NCBI RefSeq assembly: GCF_015710575.1 | Contig: NZ_CP065373.1 | Span: 3,410,001-3,474,000 of the forward strand | Source: Mycolicibacterium mengxianglii | GTDB taxonomy: Bacteria; Actinomycetota; Actinomycetes; Mycobacteriales; Mycobacteriaceae | Direction of reading: 5' to 3' | DNA: 64,000 nt | Shown: positions 8,618 to 16,763 of the stretch, piece after piece | Layout of the letters: every line of letters starts with the position of its first letter | Numbering within the stretch: position 1 is the stretch's first letter | Program-made: the position numbers and the translations under genes | Notes under the pieces: model-generated | Databases searched by the model: none | What the model was told of the DNA's origin: nothing | The model's input: only the letters and a program-made list of their open reading frames with translations

Positions 8618-10892
8618 CGGCTGGTGCGGATTCCGTTGCACCCGAGCCGTTTCCGCTGGCCTCCGGTGCTTCTGCAGCTTCGTCTTCAGCAACCAGAACC
8701 AGCGAGATCTTGCCGCGGTTGTCGATGTCGGCAATCTCCACCCGGAGCTTGTCGCCGACCTTGGCCACATCCTCCACCTTGGCGATGCGCTTGCCGCGGC
8801 CGAGCTTGGAGATGTGCACCAGCCCGTCACGACCCGGCAGCAAGGAAACGAAGGCTCCAAAATCAGTGGTTTTCACCACCGTGCCGAGGAACCGCTCGCC
8901 GACCTTGGGCAGCTGCGGGTTGGCGATCGCGTTGATCATGTCGATAGCCGCCTGCGCCGACAGACCGTCGGTGGCGCCGACGAACACGGTGCCGTCGTCC
9001 TCGATGGAGATCGACGCACCGGTCTGCTCGGTGATCGAGTTGATCATCTTGCCCTTGGGCCCGATGACCTCACCGATCTTGTCGATCGGCACCTTGATGG
9101 CAGTGACTCGCGGTGCGTACGGGCTCATCTCGTCGGGGGCGTCGATGGCCTCGGCCATCACCTCGAGGATGGTGATCCGGGCGTCCTTGGCCTGCGCCAA
9201 CGCCCCGGCCAGCACCTGCGAAGGAATGCCGTCGAGCTTGGTGTCGAGCTGTAGCGCCGTGACGAAGTCCTTGGTGCCTGCGCACTTGAAGTCCATGTCA
9301 CCGAACGCATCTTCGGCGCCGAGGATGTCGGTCAGGGTGACGAAACGCCGCTCGACCTTGCCATCTACTTCGACGTCATCGGACACCAGGCCCATCGCGA
9401 TACCGGCAACCGGCGCCTTCAGCGGCACACCGGCGTTCAGCAGCGACAGCGTGGACGCGCACACCGAGCCCATCGAGGTCGAGCCGTTGGAGCTCAACGC
9501 CTCGGAGACCTGACGGATGGCGTATGGGAACTCCTCGACGCTCGGCAGCACCGGCACCAGGGCCCGCTCGGCGAGCGCACCGTGGCCGATTTCACGCCGC
9601 TTGGGCGAACCGACGCGGCCGGTCTCACCGGTGGAGAACGGCGGGAAGTTGTAGTGGTGCATGTAGCGCTTGGACTTCTCCGGTCCCAGCGAGTCGATCT
9701 GCTGGGCCATCTTCACCATGTCGAGAGTGGTGACACCCATGATCTGGGTCTCGCCGCGCTCGAACAGCGCGCTGCCGTGCGCCCGGGGAATGATGGCGAC
9801 CTCGGCGGAGAGGGCGCGGATATCGGTGATCCCGCGACCGTCGATGCGGAAGTGGTCGGTCAGGATGCGCTGGCGGACCAGCTTCTTGGTCAGCGACCGG
9901 TAGGCGGCGCCGATTTCCTTCTCCCGACCCGCATAGGTCTCGCCGAGGCGCTCGAGCACCTCACGCTTGAGCTCGTCGGTGCGCGCGTCGCGCTCGGCCT
10001 TACCCGAGATGGTCAGTGCGGCGGCCAGCTGCTCGGTCGCCACGGAGGCCACCGAGTAGTAGACGTCGTCCTGGTAATCGGGGAACACCGGGTAGTCGGC
10101 GGTTTCCTTGCCCGCGGAAGCGGCGAGCTCTTCCTGTGCGGTGCACAGCGCGGCGATGAACGGCTTGGCCGCTTCGAGGCCTTCTGCCACAACGCTTTCC
10201 GTCGGAGCACCGGCACCGCCGGCGATCAGGTCGATCACGTTCTCGGTGGCTTCGGCCTCGACCATCATGATCGCGACGTCGTCACCGGCCTTGCGGCCCG
10301 CGACCACCATGTCGAACACGGCGCCTTCGAGCTGCTCGACAGTCGGGAAAGCGACCCACTGGCCTCCCTTGTTTTCAGGAGTAGAGATCAGCGCGACGCG
10401 AACACCGCCGACGGGGCCGGCGAACGGCAGACCCGAGATCTGCGTGGACGCCGATGCGGCGTTGATCGCCAGCACGTCGTATAGATCCTTGGGATCCAGG
10501 CTCAGGATCGTGACCACGACCTGAATCTCGTTGCGCAGACCGCTGACGAACGTCGGCCGCAGCGGCCGGTCGATCAGGCGGCAGGTCAGGATCGCGTCGG
10601 TGGACGGCCTGCCCTCACGGCGGAAGAACGACCCCGGGATGCGCCCCGCGGCGTACATCCGCTCCTCGACGTCGATCGTCAGGGGGAAGAAGTCGAAGTG
10701 GTCTTTGGGCTGCTTGCTGGCGGTGGTCGCCGAGAGCAGCATGGTTTCGTCGTCGAGGTAGGCCACGACGGCTCCGGCAGCTTGCTGGGCGAGCCGGCCG
10801 GTCTCAAAACGGATGGTGCGGGTGCCGAAGCTCCCGTTGTCGATGACGGCGGTCGATTCGAACACGCCTTCGTCAATTTCAGCTACAGACAT
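8595..10892 (-). CDS. pnp: Polynucleotide phosphorylase / guanosine pentaphosphate synthetase
   Basis: A 765-residue PNPase (GpsI): two RNase PH domains separated by a helical domain, then a KH domain ([16 protein letters not shown]) and an S1 domain ([24 protein letters not shown]), with an Ala/Glu-rich tail. It degrades RNA 3' to 5' phosphorolytically and takes part in the mycobacterial degradosome. The start at 10892 matches the family N-terminus ([12 protein letters not shown]). It is preceded by a 390-bp leader region and followed by pepR and bla with overlap or tight spacing, suggesting one operon. Confidence 0.96.
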   Translation of the reverse strand: MSVAEIDEGVFESTAVIDNGSFGTRTIRFETGRLAQQAAGAVVAYLDDETMLLSATTASKQPKDHFDFFPLTIDVEERMYAAGRIPGSFFRREGRPSTDAILTCRLIDRPLRPTFVSGLRNEIQVVVTILSLDPKDLYDVLAINAASASTQISGLPFAGPVGGVRVALISTPENKGGQWVAFPTVEQLEGAVFDMVVAGRKAGDDVAIMMVEAEATENVIDLIAGGAGAPTESVVAEGLEAAKPFIAALCTAQEELAASAGKETADYPVFPDYQDDVYYSVASVATEQLAAALTISGKAERDARTDELKREVLERLGETYAGREKEIGAAYRSLTKKLVRQRILTDHFRIDGRGITDIRALSAEVAIIPRAHGSALFERGETQIMGVTTLDMVKMAQQIDSLGPEKSKRYMHHYNFPPFSTGETGRVGSPKRREIGHGALAERALVPVLPSVEEFPYAIRQVSEALSSNGSTSMGSVCASTLSLLNAGVPLKAPVAGIAMGLVSDDVEVDGKVERRFVTLTDILGAEDAFGDMDFKCAGTKDFVTALQLDTKLDGIPSQVLAGALAQAKDARITILEVMAEAIDAPDEMSPYAPRVTAIKVPIDKIGEVIGPKGKMINSITEQTGASISIEDDGTVFVGATDGLSAQAAIDMINAIANPQLPKVGERFLGTVVKTTDFGAFVSLLPGRDGLVHISKLGRGKRIAKVEDVAKVGDKLRVEIADIDNRGKISLVLVAEDEAAEAPEASGNGSGATESAPADAATTGA

Positions 10893-11282
10893 ATATGTCC
10901 GTCAGGCCTCTCTGGGTTTACTGTGCAACTGTTTCGTCGTCATCTGCGAACCCCGAATGCGGCTACGGCCGTCGATCGAAGCGGCCGGCCCCTCCCTGAG
11001 ATCGGGGAGCCCGACAGCCACTACCGAAGACCGCCCACATTGGTCGGGTCCGCCATGACGCACCGGGACGGTAGCGCGGGTCTGCGCACCGCACCTGTTT
11101 GTGCTTGTCAGCTGCTCGCGCCGGGTGAGCGGCACAGAACACACCTATTCTACACCCCGGCTTGCAGGCCTTCGAGATATGTGCAGGTCATCCCGCCCGT
11201 CATCCGCCTGGAAAGCGCGAAGCCCGTCGCCGCACAATCGCGGCAACGGGCTCTGCACACTCTCAGACGGCGTGAGCCGGGG
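10893..11282 (-). other. 390-bp gene-free region: rpsO terminator and pnp leader
   Basis: No convincing gene is present. From right to left on the minus strand it holds the rpsO terminator hairpin, a -10-like TAGAAT (plus-strand 11147-11152), then about 250 nt of probable pnp leader with GC-rich hairpin potential (GGCTCCCC...GGGAGGGGCC). M. tuberculosis has lipoprotein gene lppU between rpsO and pnp; I see no signal peptide or lipobox here. An 80-codon minus-strand open frame (10902-11144) lacks family features. Confidence 0.5.
11221..11252 (-). terminator. Rho-independent-type hairpin after rpsO
   Basis: In the transcript sense AGCCCGTTGCCGC pairs with GCGGCGACGGGCT: 13 bp with one U-G wobble and a 6-nt loop. 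It lies 31 nt downstream of the rpsO stop. The following bases (TCGCGCTTTC) give only a weak U tract, which is common for mycobacterial terminators. Confidence 0.65.
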
Positions 11283-11552
11283 TCAGCGACGCAGACCCAA
11301 CCGCTCGATCAGCGAGCGGTAACGGGCCACGTCAACCTGGGCGACGTACTTCAGCAGGCGGCGACGACGGCCGACCAGCAGCAGCAGTCCACGACGTGAG
11401 TGGTGATCGTGCTTGTGGGTCTTGAGGTGCTCGGTCAGGTCCGCGATGCGCCTGGTCAGCATCGCCACCTGCGCCTCGGGCGAACCCGTGTCGGTCTCAT
11501 GCAGGCCGTACTGGCCGAGAATTTCTTTTTTCTGCTCGGTGGTCAACGCCAC
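11283..11552 (-). CDS. rpsO: 30S ribosomal protein S15
   Basis: 89 residues, the full length of the family. It has the 16S rRNA-binding signature: [21 protein letters not shown], then [15 protein letters not shown] and a Lys/Arg-rich tail ending IERLGLRR. It binds the central domain of 16S rRNA early in 30S assembly. Order ribF-rpsO-pnp on one strand is standard for actinomycetes, and a strong hairpin separates it from pnp. Confidence 0.97.
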   Translation of the reverse strand: MALTTEQKKEILGQYGLHETDTGSPEAQVAMLTRRIADLTEHLKTHKHDHHSRRGLLLLVGRRRRLLKYVAQVDVARYRSLIERLGLRR

Positions 11553-11654
11553 GAAATCACTCCATCTATCGGTTCGCGAACAAATAATCAGGCCCGGCCA
11601 CCGCGAACTGCAGCACGCGCCATATCGCCGGAAAGTCTAACAGCGACCCGGTGC

Positions 11655-12632
11655 TCAGAAAGAATCGCGCAGAATGGCCCGGCCACGCGCGACGTCTCGT
11701 TCCATCGCCTTGACCAGATCGTCGACGTTGTCGAACTTCTCCTGGCCACGGATACGGGCGACGAAATCCACCGCCACGTGCTGCCCGTAAAGGTCGGCCG
11801 AGGTGTCGAGGACAAAAGCCTCCACCGTGCGGGTCCGTCCGGAGAACGTCGGGTTGGTGCCCACCGACACTGCCGCCTCGTAGCGCTCGCCGGGGACGAC
11901 GGTGCCCATCACCGGACCGTGGCCCAACACGGTGAACCACGCCGCGTACACCCCGTCCGCCGGAATGGCCGAATACATCGGCGGTGCCACGTTGGCGGTC
12001 GGGAACCCGAGCACCCTGCCGCGTCCGTCGCCGCGCACCACCACGCCCTCGACCCGGTGCGGGCGTCCCAGCGCCTCGGCCGCTGCCACCACGTCGCCGG
12101 CGTCCACGCAGGACCGGATATAGGTGGAGGAGAAGGTGACGGTCTCGTTCGGGTGCCGCTCCGCCACCAGCGACATCGCCTCCACCGCGAAACCGAGCCG
12201 CTCGCCCGCCTTACGGAGCTGAGAGACGTCACCGGCGGCCTTCTTGCCGAAGGTGAAGTTCTCCCCCACCACCACTTCGACGACGTGCAGGCGTTCCACC
12301 AGCAGTTCGTGGATGTAGCGCTCCGGGGTCAGTTTCATGAATTCCGGGGTGAACGGCACCACCAGGAACACGTCGATACCGAGTTGCTCGGCAAGCTCGG
12401 CGCGTCGGGCCAGCGTGGTCAGCTGGGCCGGATGACTGCCGGGAAACACCACTTCCATCGGGTGCGGGTCGAATGTCATCAACACCGCCGGTATCCCGCG
12501 CGCCCGCGCCGATTTCACCGCACGGGCGATCAGCTCGGCGTGTCCGCGGTGCACCCCATCGAACACGCCGATGGTCAGTACGCACCTGCCCCAGTCCGAG
12601 GGAATTTCCTCTTGGCCCCGCCACCGCTGCAC
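11655..12632 (-). CDS. ribF: Bifunctional riboflavin kinase / FAD synthetase
   Basis: 325 residues. The N-terminal adenylyltransferase domain has the nucleotidyl-transferase signature GVFDGVHRGHAEL (residues 22-34), MTFDPHP and the second motif FSSTYIRS. The C-terminal riboflavin kinase domain has GFPTANV, the DGVYAAW strand and VEAFVLDTSADLYGQ. It makes FMN, then FAD. The GTG start at 12632 reproduces the mycobacterial MQRWRGQ N-terminus. It is divergent from the DtxR-type regulator. Confidence 0.96.
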   Translation of the reverse strand: MQRWRGQEEIPSDWGRCVLTIGVFDGVHRGHAELIARAVKSARARGIPAVLMTFDPHPMEVVFPGSHPAQLTTLARRAELAEQLGIDVFLVVPFTPEFMKLTPERYIHELLVERLHVVEVVVGENFTFGKKAAGDVSQLRKAGERLGFAVEAMSLVAERHPNETVTFSSTYIRSCVDAGDVVAAAEALGRPHRVEGVVVRGDGRGRVLGFPTANVAPPMYSAIPADGVYAAWFTVLGHGPVMGTVVPGERYEAAVSVGTNPTFSGRTRTVEAFVLDTSADLYGQHVAVDFVARIRGQEKFDNVDDLVKAMERDVARGRAILRDSF

Positions 12633-12699
12633 GGGGGCAAGCCTACGGGGCCGGAAAACGCTGAGCGCCTCTACGTCCCCAGATCAGGTGACGATTGCC

Positions 12700-12705
12700 T
12701 AAACT
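12700..12705 (+). promoter_or_regulatory. -10 hexamer for a leaderless regulator mRNA
   Basis: TAAACT fits TANNNT and ends 7 nt before the GTG at 12713. No Shine-Dalgarno sequence is present before that GTG, which suggests transcription begins at the start codon. The flanking TTGCCTAAACTTTGCA might include a metal-regulator half-site, but I cannot define one. Confidence 0.35.
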
Positions 12706-12712
12706 TTGCACC

Positions 12713-13450
12713 GTGAGTCCTGACAGCAGTCCCGAAGTGGACGTGCACGACCTCTCCACCGTGGCACAGGACTACCTCAAGACCATCTGGACTGCGCAGG
12801 AATGGTCACACGAAAAAGTCAGCACCAAGATGCTCGCCGAGCGGATCGGAGTGTCGGCCAGCACCGCTTCCGAATCCATCCGCAAACTCGCTGATCAGGG
12901 CTTGGTCGACCACGAGAAGTACGGTGCGGTCACCCTGACGGAGCGCGGCCGGTACGCCGCGGTATCGGTGGTGCGCCGGCACCGGCTGCTGGAGACGTTT
13001 CTGGTCCGGGAACTGGGCTACAGCTGGGACGAGGTGCACGACGAGGCCGAAGTGCTCGAGCACGCCGTGTCCGATCTGATGATGGCGCGCATCGACGCCA
13101 AGCTCGGTTATCCGCAGCGCGACCCGCACGGCGATCCGATTCCCGGTCTCGACGGCCAGGTGCCTCGACCGCCGGCCCAACAGCTCTCGGCCTGCAGCGA
13201 CGGCGATCATGGCTCGGTGGCCCGGATCAGCGACTCCGACCCGGAGATGCTGCGCTACTTCGATGACGTGGGCATCGCACTCGACTCGCACGTGACGGTG
13301 CTGGCCCGGCGCGATTTCGCCGGCACCGTGTCCGTCGCTGTCGGCGAGCCCGGCCAGGACTATCGGCAGGCCGACCACGCCAACCCCACCCGGACCGTCG
13401 AGCTGGGAAATCTTGCTGCGCAGTCGATCTACATCGTGCCCTGCGCCTGA
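12713..13450 (+). CDS. mntR: DtxR/MntR-family metal-dependent repressor
   Basis: A 245-residue regulator, syntenic with Rv2788 (sirR/mntR). The N-terminal winged helix (VAQDYLKTIWTAQEW, then AERIGVSASTASESIRKL) is followed by the metal-binding/dimerisation domain (HRLLETFL, EVHDEAEVLEHAVSD, then the HGDPIPG motif) and a C-terminal SH3-like FeoA domain (about residues 160-240). Mycobacterial MntR represses Mn2+ importers when manganese is sufficient. The start is the GTG at 12713, giving VSPDSSPEVD; an ATG-type frame start at 12695 would lie upstream of the likely transcription start. Confidence 0.88.
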   Translation: MSPDSSPEVDVHDLSTVAQDYLKTIWTAQEWSHEKVSTKMLAERIGVSASTASESIRKLADQGLVDHEKYGAVTLTERGRYAAVSVVRRHRLLETFLVRELGYSWDEVHDEAEVLEHAVSDLMMARIDAKLGYPQRDPHGDPIPGLDGQVPRPPAQQLSACSDGDHGSVARISDSDPEMLRYFDDVGIALDSHVTVLARRDFAGTVSVAVGEPGQDYRQADHANPTRTVELGNLAAQSIYIVPCA

Positions 13451-13456
13451 GCGCCC

Positions 13457-14380
13457 CTACAGCGTCGACGGCCGGATGACCACCACGGATTTCGTTCGGT
13501 TGCCCGAGTCCTCCAGCAGCGCCATCACCCGCCCGTCTGGGGCGACTGCGGCGTAGGTGCCCTCGATTCCCGCTGCGGGCAGCGGCTTTCCATGGCTCAC
13601 GGCCAGCGCGTCGGCCGCATCGAGGTCGCGACGTCCGAATGTCTGCAGACACGCCTCATCGAGTGTGTAGCTCAGCCGGGGCGCCTCCGCCAACGCGTCG
13701 AGCTCGTGGGCCTGGTTGAGGCCGAAGCCACCGACCCGGGTGCGGCGCAACGCGGTCAGATGTCCGCCCACGCCCAGCGTGGCCCCCACGTCGCGGGCCA
13801 GCGCGCGGATGTAGGTGCCCGCCGAGCAGTCCACCACCACGTCTACATCGATGACATCGAGATCGACGGGGCCGTCCGTCACGCCGGCCTCGGGCGGGCG
13901 GCGGATCGCCAGCACGTCGAACCGGTCGATCCGCACGCTGCGGGCCGCCAGCTCCACAGATTCACCCTCGCGGGCGAGCTGGTAGGCGCGCTTGCCGGCG
14001 ATCTTGACCGCGCTCACCGACGACGGCACCTGCTGGATCTGTCCACGCAACGCTCCGATGGCTGCCAGGATCTGCGCATCCGTGCGGTCATGTGCCGGAA
14101 CTTCCTGCAGCACTTCACCTTCCGCATCATCGGTGGATGTGGACTGGCCAAGGCGAATGGTCGCGACGTAAGTCTTCGAGGTCCCCGACAGCAGGCCCAG
14201 GATCTTGGTCGCCCGCTCGATCCCGATCACCAGAACGCCGGTGGCCATCGGGTCCAAGGTGCCGGCGTGGCCGACTTTGCGGGTGCCGAAGATGCGACGA
14301 CAACGGCCGACGACATCATGGCTGGTCATTCCGCCCGGCTTGTCCACCACCACGATGCCCGGTTCGACGGCGGCGCTCAC
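13457..14380 (-). CDS. truB: tRNA pseudouridine-55 synthase
   Basis: 307 residues. The catalytic motif [17 protein letters not shown] contains the essential Asp. [16 protein letters not shown] is the N-terminal signature, with [13 protein letters not shown] downstream and a C-terminal PUA-like actinobacterial domain. It modifies U55 in the T loop of tRNA. The GTG at 14380 overlaps the pptT stop as GTGA, so translation is likely coupled. It runs tail to tail with mntR (6-bp gap). Confidence 0.95.
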   Translation of the reverse strand: MSAAVEPGIVVVDKPGGMTSHDVVGRCRRIFGTRKVGHAGTLDPMATGVLVIGIERATKILGLLSGTSKTYVATIRLGQSTSTDDAEGEVLQEVPAHDRTDAQILAAIGALRGQIQQVPSSVSAVKIAGKRAYQLAREGESVELAARSVRIDRFDVLAIRRPPEAGVTDGPVDLDVIDVDVVVDCSAGTYIRALARDVGATLGVGGHLTALRRTRVGGFGLNQAHELDALAEAPRLSYTLDEACLQTFGRRDLDAADALAVSHGKPLPAAGIEGTYAAVAPDGRVMALLEDSGNRTKSVVVIRPSTL

Positions 14381-15039
14381 AGTGTGATCGCCGTCAAGAC
14401 CAGCCCGCTCGAGACCGACCACCGCCCGCTCAGCACCGTCAACGGCGGCCCGAACTCAGCGGCAGGATCGATCAGGATCTTCGAGGTGAAGGCCCCCGAC
14501 GCCGCGGAGCCGTCGACGTCGAAGGTGATGTGGGCATCCTCGAACCCCAGCCAGCGATGCGTCAACGGAAACCATGCCTTGTAGGTGGCTTCCTTGGCGC
14601 AGAACAAGATTCGGTCCCAGTGCAGCCCGACCGGCAGCGCGGACAGCTCGTGGCGTTCCACAGGCAGGCTGATGGCGCCCAGAACACCCTCAGGCAGTAC
14701 GTCGTGGGGTTCGGCGTCGATGCCCACCGAACGCACCTGATCACGGTGGGCCACCGCAGCACCGCGGTAGCCCTTGCAATGGGTCAGGCTGCCGACGACC
14801 CTGTCGGGCCACAGGGGTTCACCCTTGTCTCCCTTGAGGATCGGCACGGGCGGTTCGCCGAGTTCGCCGAGAGCCAGGCGGGCGCAGTAACGCACCGTCA
14901 CGAACTCGTTGCGCCGCTTGGCTACCGCCCTGGCCACCAGCGGAGCCTCCTCGGGCAGCGGCATCAGATCGGCTGGGTCGTCATACATTTCGGCGGCGCA
15001 CACCGTATCCGGCACCACCGTGCTGAGCAACGTTGTCAT
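14377..15039 (-). CDS. pptT: 4'-phosphopantetheinyl transferase (Sfp/EntD type)
   Basis: 220 residues. The Mg/CoA-binding motifs are G106-I-D-A-E110 (Asp108) and K149-E-A-T-Y-K154, with the N-terminal [11 protein letters not shown] and [17 protein letters not shown] segments typical of mycobacterial PptT. It moves phosphopantetheine from CoA onto carrier proteins of mycolic-acid-related PKSs and of siderophore and lipid NRPS/PKS systems; it is essential in M. tuberculosis. It starts in ATGA overlap with pptH and ends in GTGA overlap with truB. Confidence 0.95.
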   Translation of the reverse strand: MTTLLSTVVPDTVCAAEMYDDPADLMPLPEEAPLVARAVAKRRNEFVTVRYCARLALGELGEPPVPILKGDKGEPLWPDRVVGSLTHCKGYRGAAVAHRDQVRSVGIDAEPHDVLPEGVLGAISLPVERHELSALPVGLHWDRILFCAKEATYKAWFPLTHRWLGFEDAHITFDVDGSAASGAFTSKILIDPAAEFGPPLTVLSGRWSVSSGLVLTAITL

Positions 15040-15998
15040 GATCGGCGGCCACGCAACCGATCCCGGAACTTCTCCGACTGCTCGCGCATCTCCGGGGTGA
15101 TCACGAAGTGCCCACCGAAGTCATTGAGGTAACCCGGGGCGTACTGCGGGTCCGGTAGCACCTGGCGCAGCCAGCGATACGGCTTGCGGCGCCGCCATTC
15201 CCGCGGGTAACCCACCGAGACCTCCTCGAAGCGCACCCCGTCATACCAGGTGGTGCGCGGAATGTGCAGATGGCCGTACACCGAGCAGACCGCGTTGTAG
15301 CGGGTGTGCCAGTCTTTCGTCTCCACGGTGCCGCACCACAACGCGAACTCCGGATAGAACAGCACATCGCACGGTTCGCGCACCAACGGAAAGTGATTCA
15401 CCAGCACGGTCGGCGTCATCCAGTCCAGCTCTTCCAGCCGCTTCCTGGTGTGCGCCAAGCGATCTCGACACCAGGCATCTTTGGTGGCATACGGCTCGCT
15501 GGAGAGCAGGAACTCATCGGTGGCCACCACGTTGTTCTCCCTGGCGATCGCCAGGCCCTCGCTCTTGGTGCTCGCCCCCGCAGGCAGGAAGCTGTAGTCA
15601 TAGAGCAGGAACATCGGCACGATCGTCGCCGGGCCACCCTCGTCGGTCCACACCGGGAACGGGTGCTCCGGGGTCACGATGCCCATCTCGTCGCACATGG
15701 TGACGAGATAGTCATAACGCGACCGGCCGAACACCTGCATCGGGTCCTTGCCCGTCGTCCACAGTTCGTGGTTGCCCGGCACCCAGATCACCTTGGCGAA
15801 GCGCTTGCGCAACAGATCCAGCGACCAGCGGATGTCATCGGTGCGCTCGGCGACATCGCCGGCGACGATCAGCCAGTCGTCCGGCGAGGACGGGTAGAGC
15901 GACTCGGTGACCGGTTTGTTGCCGGTATGTCCGGTGTGCAGGTCGCTGATCGCCCACAGGGTGGGCCGGGAGCGGCTTGGGGGTTCATGAGTCGCCAC
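15036..15998 (-). CDS. pptH: Calcineurin-like phosphodiesterase, phosphopantetheinyl hydrolase
   Basis: A 320-residue metallophosphoesterase with ordered metal motifs: D19-L-H21, G47-D48, G75-N-H-E78, VNHFP, and GHLH near residue 243. It is the ortholog of Rv2795c, described as PptH, which removes phosphopantetheine from carrier proteins and so opposes PptT. GTG start at 15998; its stop overlaps the pptT start by 4 nt, so the transferase and its antagonist are translated from one message. Divergent from the membrane protein gene at 16089. Confidence 0.9.
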   Translation of the reverse strand: MATHEPPSRSRPTLWAISDLHTGHTGNKPVTESLYPSSPDDWLIVAGDVAERTDDIRWSLDLLRKRFAKVIWVPGNHELWTTGKDPMQVFGRSRYDYLVTMCDEMGIVTPEHPFPVWTDEGGPATIVPMFLLYDYSFLPAGASTKSEGLAIARENNVVATDEFLLSSEPYATKDAWCRDRLAHTRKRLEELDWMTPTVLVNHFPLVREPCDVLFYPEFALWCGTVETKDWHTRYNAVCSVYGHLHIPRTTWYDGVRFEEVSVGYPREWRRRKPYRWLRQVLPDPQYAPGYLNDFGGHFVITPEMREQSEKFRDRLRGRRS

Positions 15999-16046
15999 AA
16001 CCCGTCAGCCTAGCGAAGTAACGCCGACCACCCCTCCTGGCGAAAC

Positions 16047-16060
16047 TAGAACAGGTTCTC
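16047..16060. promoter_or_regulatory. KstR-like operator
   Basis: TAGAACAGGTTCTC fits the KstR motif TnnAACnnGTTnnA except for the last base, and the surrounding AACTAGAAC...GTTCTCATT extends the dyad. It lies in the divergent gap between pptH and the gene at 16089, 15 bp before that gene's Shine-Dalgarno. KstR represses cholesterol and lipid catabolic genes in mycobacteria. Site assigned by motif only. Confidence 0.5.
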
Positions 16061-16088
16061 ATTTCCAGTCAGACAAGGAGACGGTCAC

Positions 16089-16742
16089 TTGTACACTCCC
16101 GGCAGAGACGATTGCCGAACCAACGACGATCGCCGAACTGCAAGGGGTGTGATGGTCGCCAGGATGCGGTGGGTCGCCAAGTTGGGGTCCGTGGCAGCGA
16201 TCGTCGCGGCGGTGGTTGTGGTCCTGCAGAGCCCGCCGACACAGGTGGCGGCTCCGGACGTGGCGCTGCGCGGTACGGGCGCGCCGTTGCCGCTGGCCAC
16301 GACGACGATGAAGTGGCCGGTACTCGAGACCACCGATCCGTCACCGTTCGATCCGTGCCGCGACCTTCCCATCGACGTCATCAACAATCTCGGCCTGGGA
16401 TTCACCCCGCCCGAGGTCGAGACGCTGAACCGTTGCCGGCTCGACGCCGGGAATTACCAGATGGCCGTCGAGGCCATCGTGTGGCGCACCTTCGAGCAGA
16501 CGCTCCCCCCGGATGCCGTCGAGATGGACATCGCCGGACACCGCGCCGCGCAGTACTGGATCATGAAGCCGACCGACTGGAACAACCGCTGGTGGTTCAC
16601 CTGCATGGTGACCTTCAAGACGAGCTACGGCGTGATCCAGCAGTCGCTGTTCTACTCCCCCATCTACTCCGAGCCCGACGTCGACTGCATGGCGGAGAAC
16701 ATGCGGCGGGCCAACGAGCTCGCTCCGCACTACGTCTACTAG
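16089..16742 (+). CDS. Mycobacterial membrane-anchored protein (Rv2799-like)
   Basis: A 217-residue protein with a short basic N-terminus, one hydrophobic segment (about residues 31-47, VAKLGSVAAIVAAVVVVL) and an exported domain with four cysteines that could pair (DPCRDL, NRCRLD, FTCMV, VDCMA). The domain resembles DUF3558-type mycobacterial secreted proteins (FDPCRDLPIDVI...). TTG at 16089 has AAGGAG 8 nt upstream; ATG at 16152 with AAGGGG closer by is an alternative that would shorten the cytoplasmic tail by 21 residues. By position it matches Rv2799. Function unknown; the KstR-like box suggests a lipid- or sterol-linked role. Confidence 0.65.
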   Translation: MYTPGRDDCRTNDDRRTARGVMVARMRWVAKLGSVAAIVAAVVVVLQSPPTQVAAPDVALRGTGAPLPLATTTMKWPVLETTDPSPFDPCRDLPIDVINNLGLGFTPPEVETLNRCRLDAGNYQMAVEAIVWRTFEQTLPPDAVEMDIAGHRAAQYWIMKPTDWNNRWWFTCMVTFKTSYGVIQQSLFYSPIYSEPDVDCMAENMRRANELAPHYVY

Positions 16743-16763
16743 GACCACACGTAACCTGGCCCG

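Noticed and set aside
8618..8860. N-terminal extension of the M16 protease to 8860
   Set aside because: The extra 81 residues lie inside pnp in another frame and have no similarity to the family. The ATG at 8617 gives the expected length.
10902..11144. An 80-codon minus-strand frame between rpsO and pnp
   Set aside because: No signal peptide, lipobox or known domain, no clear ribosome site, and composition like non-coding leader. It is not an lppU ortholog by eye.
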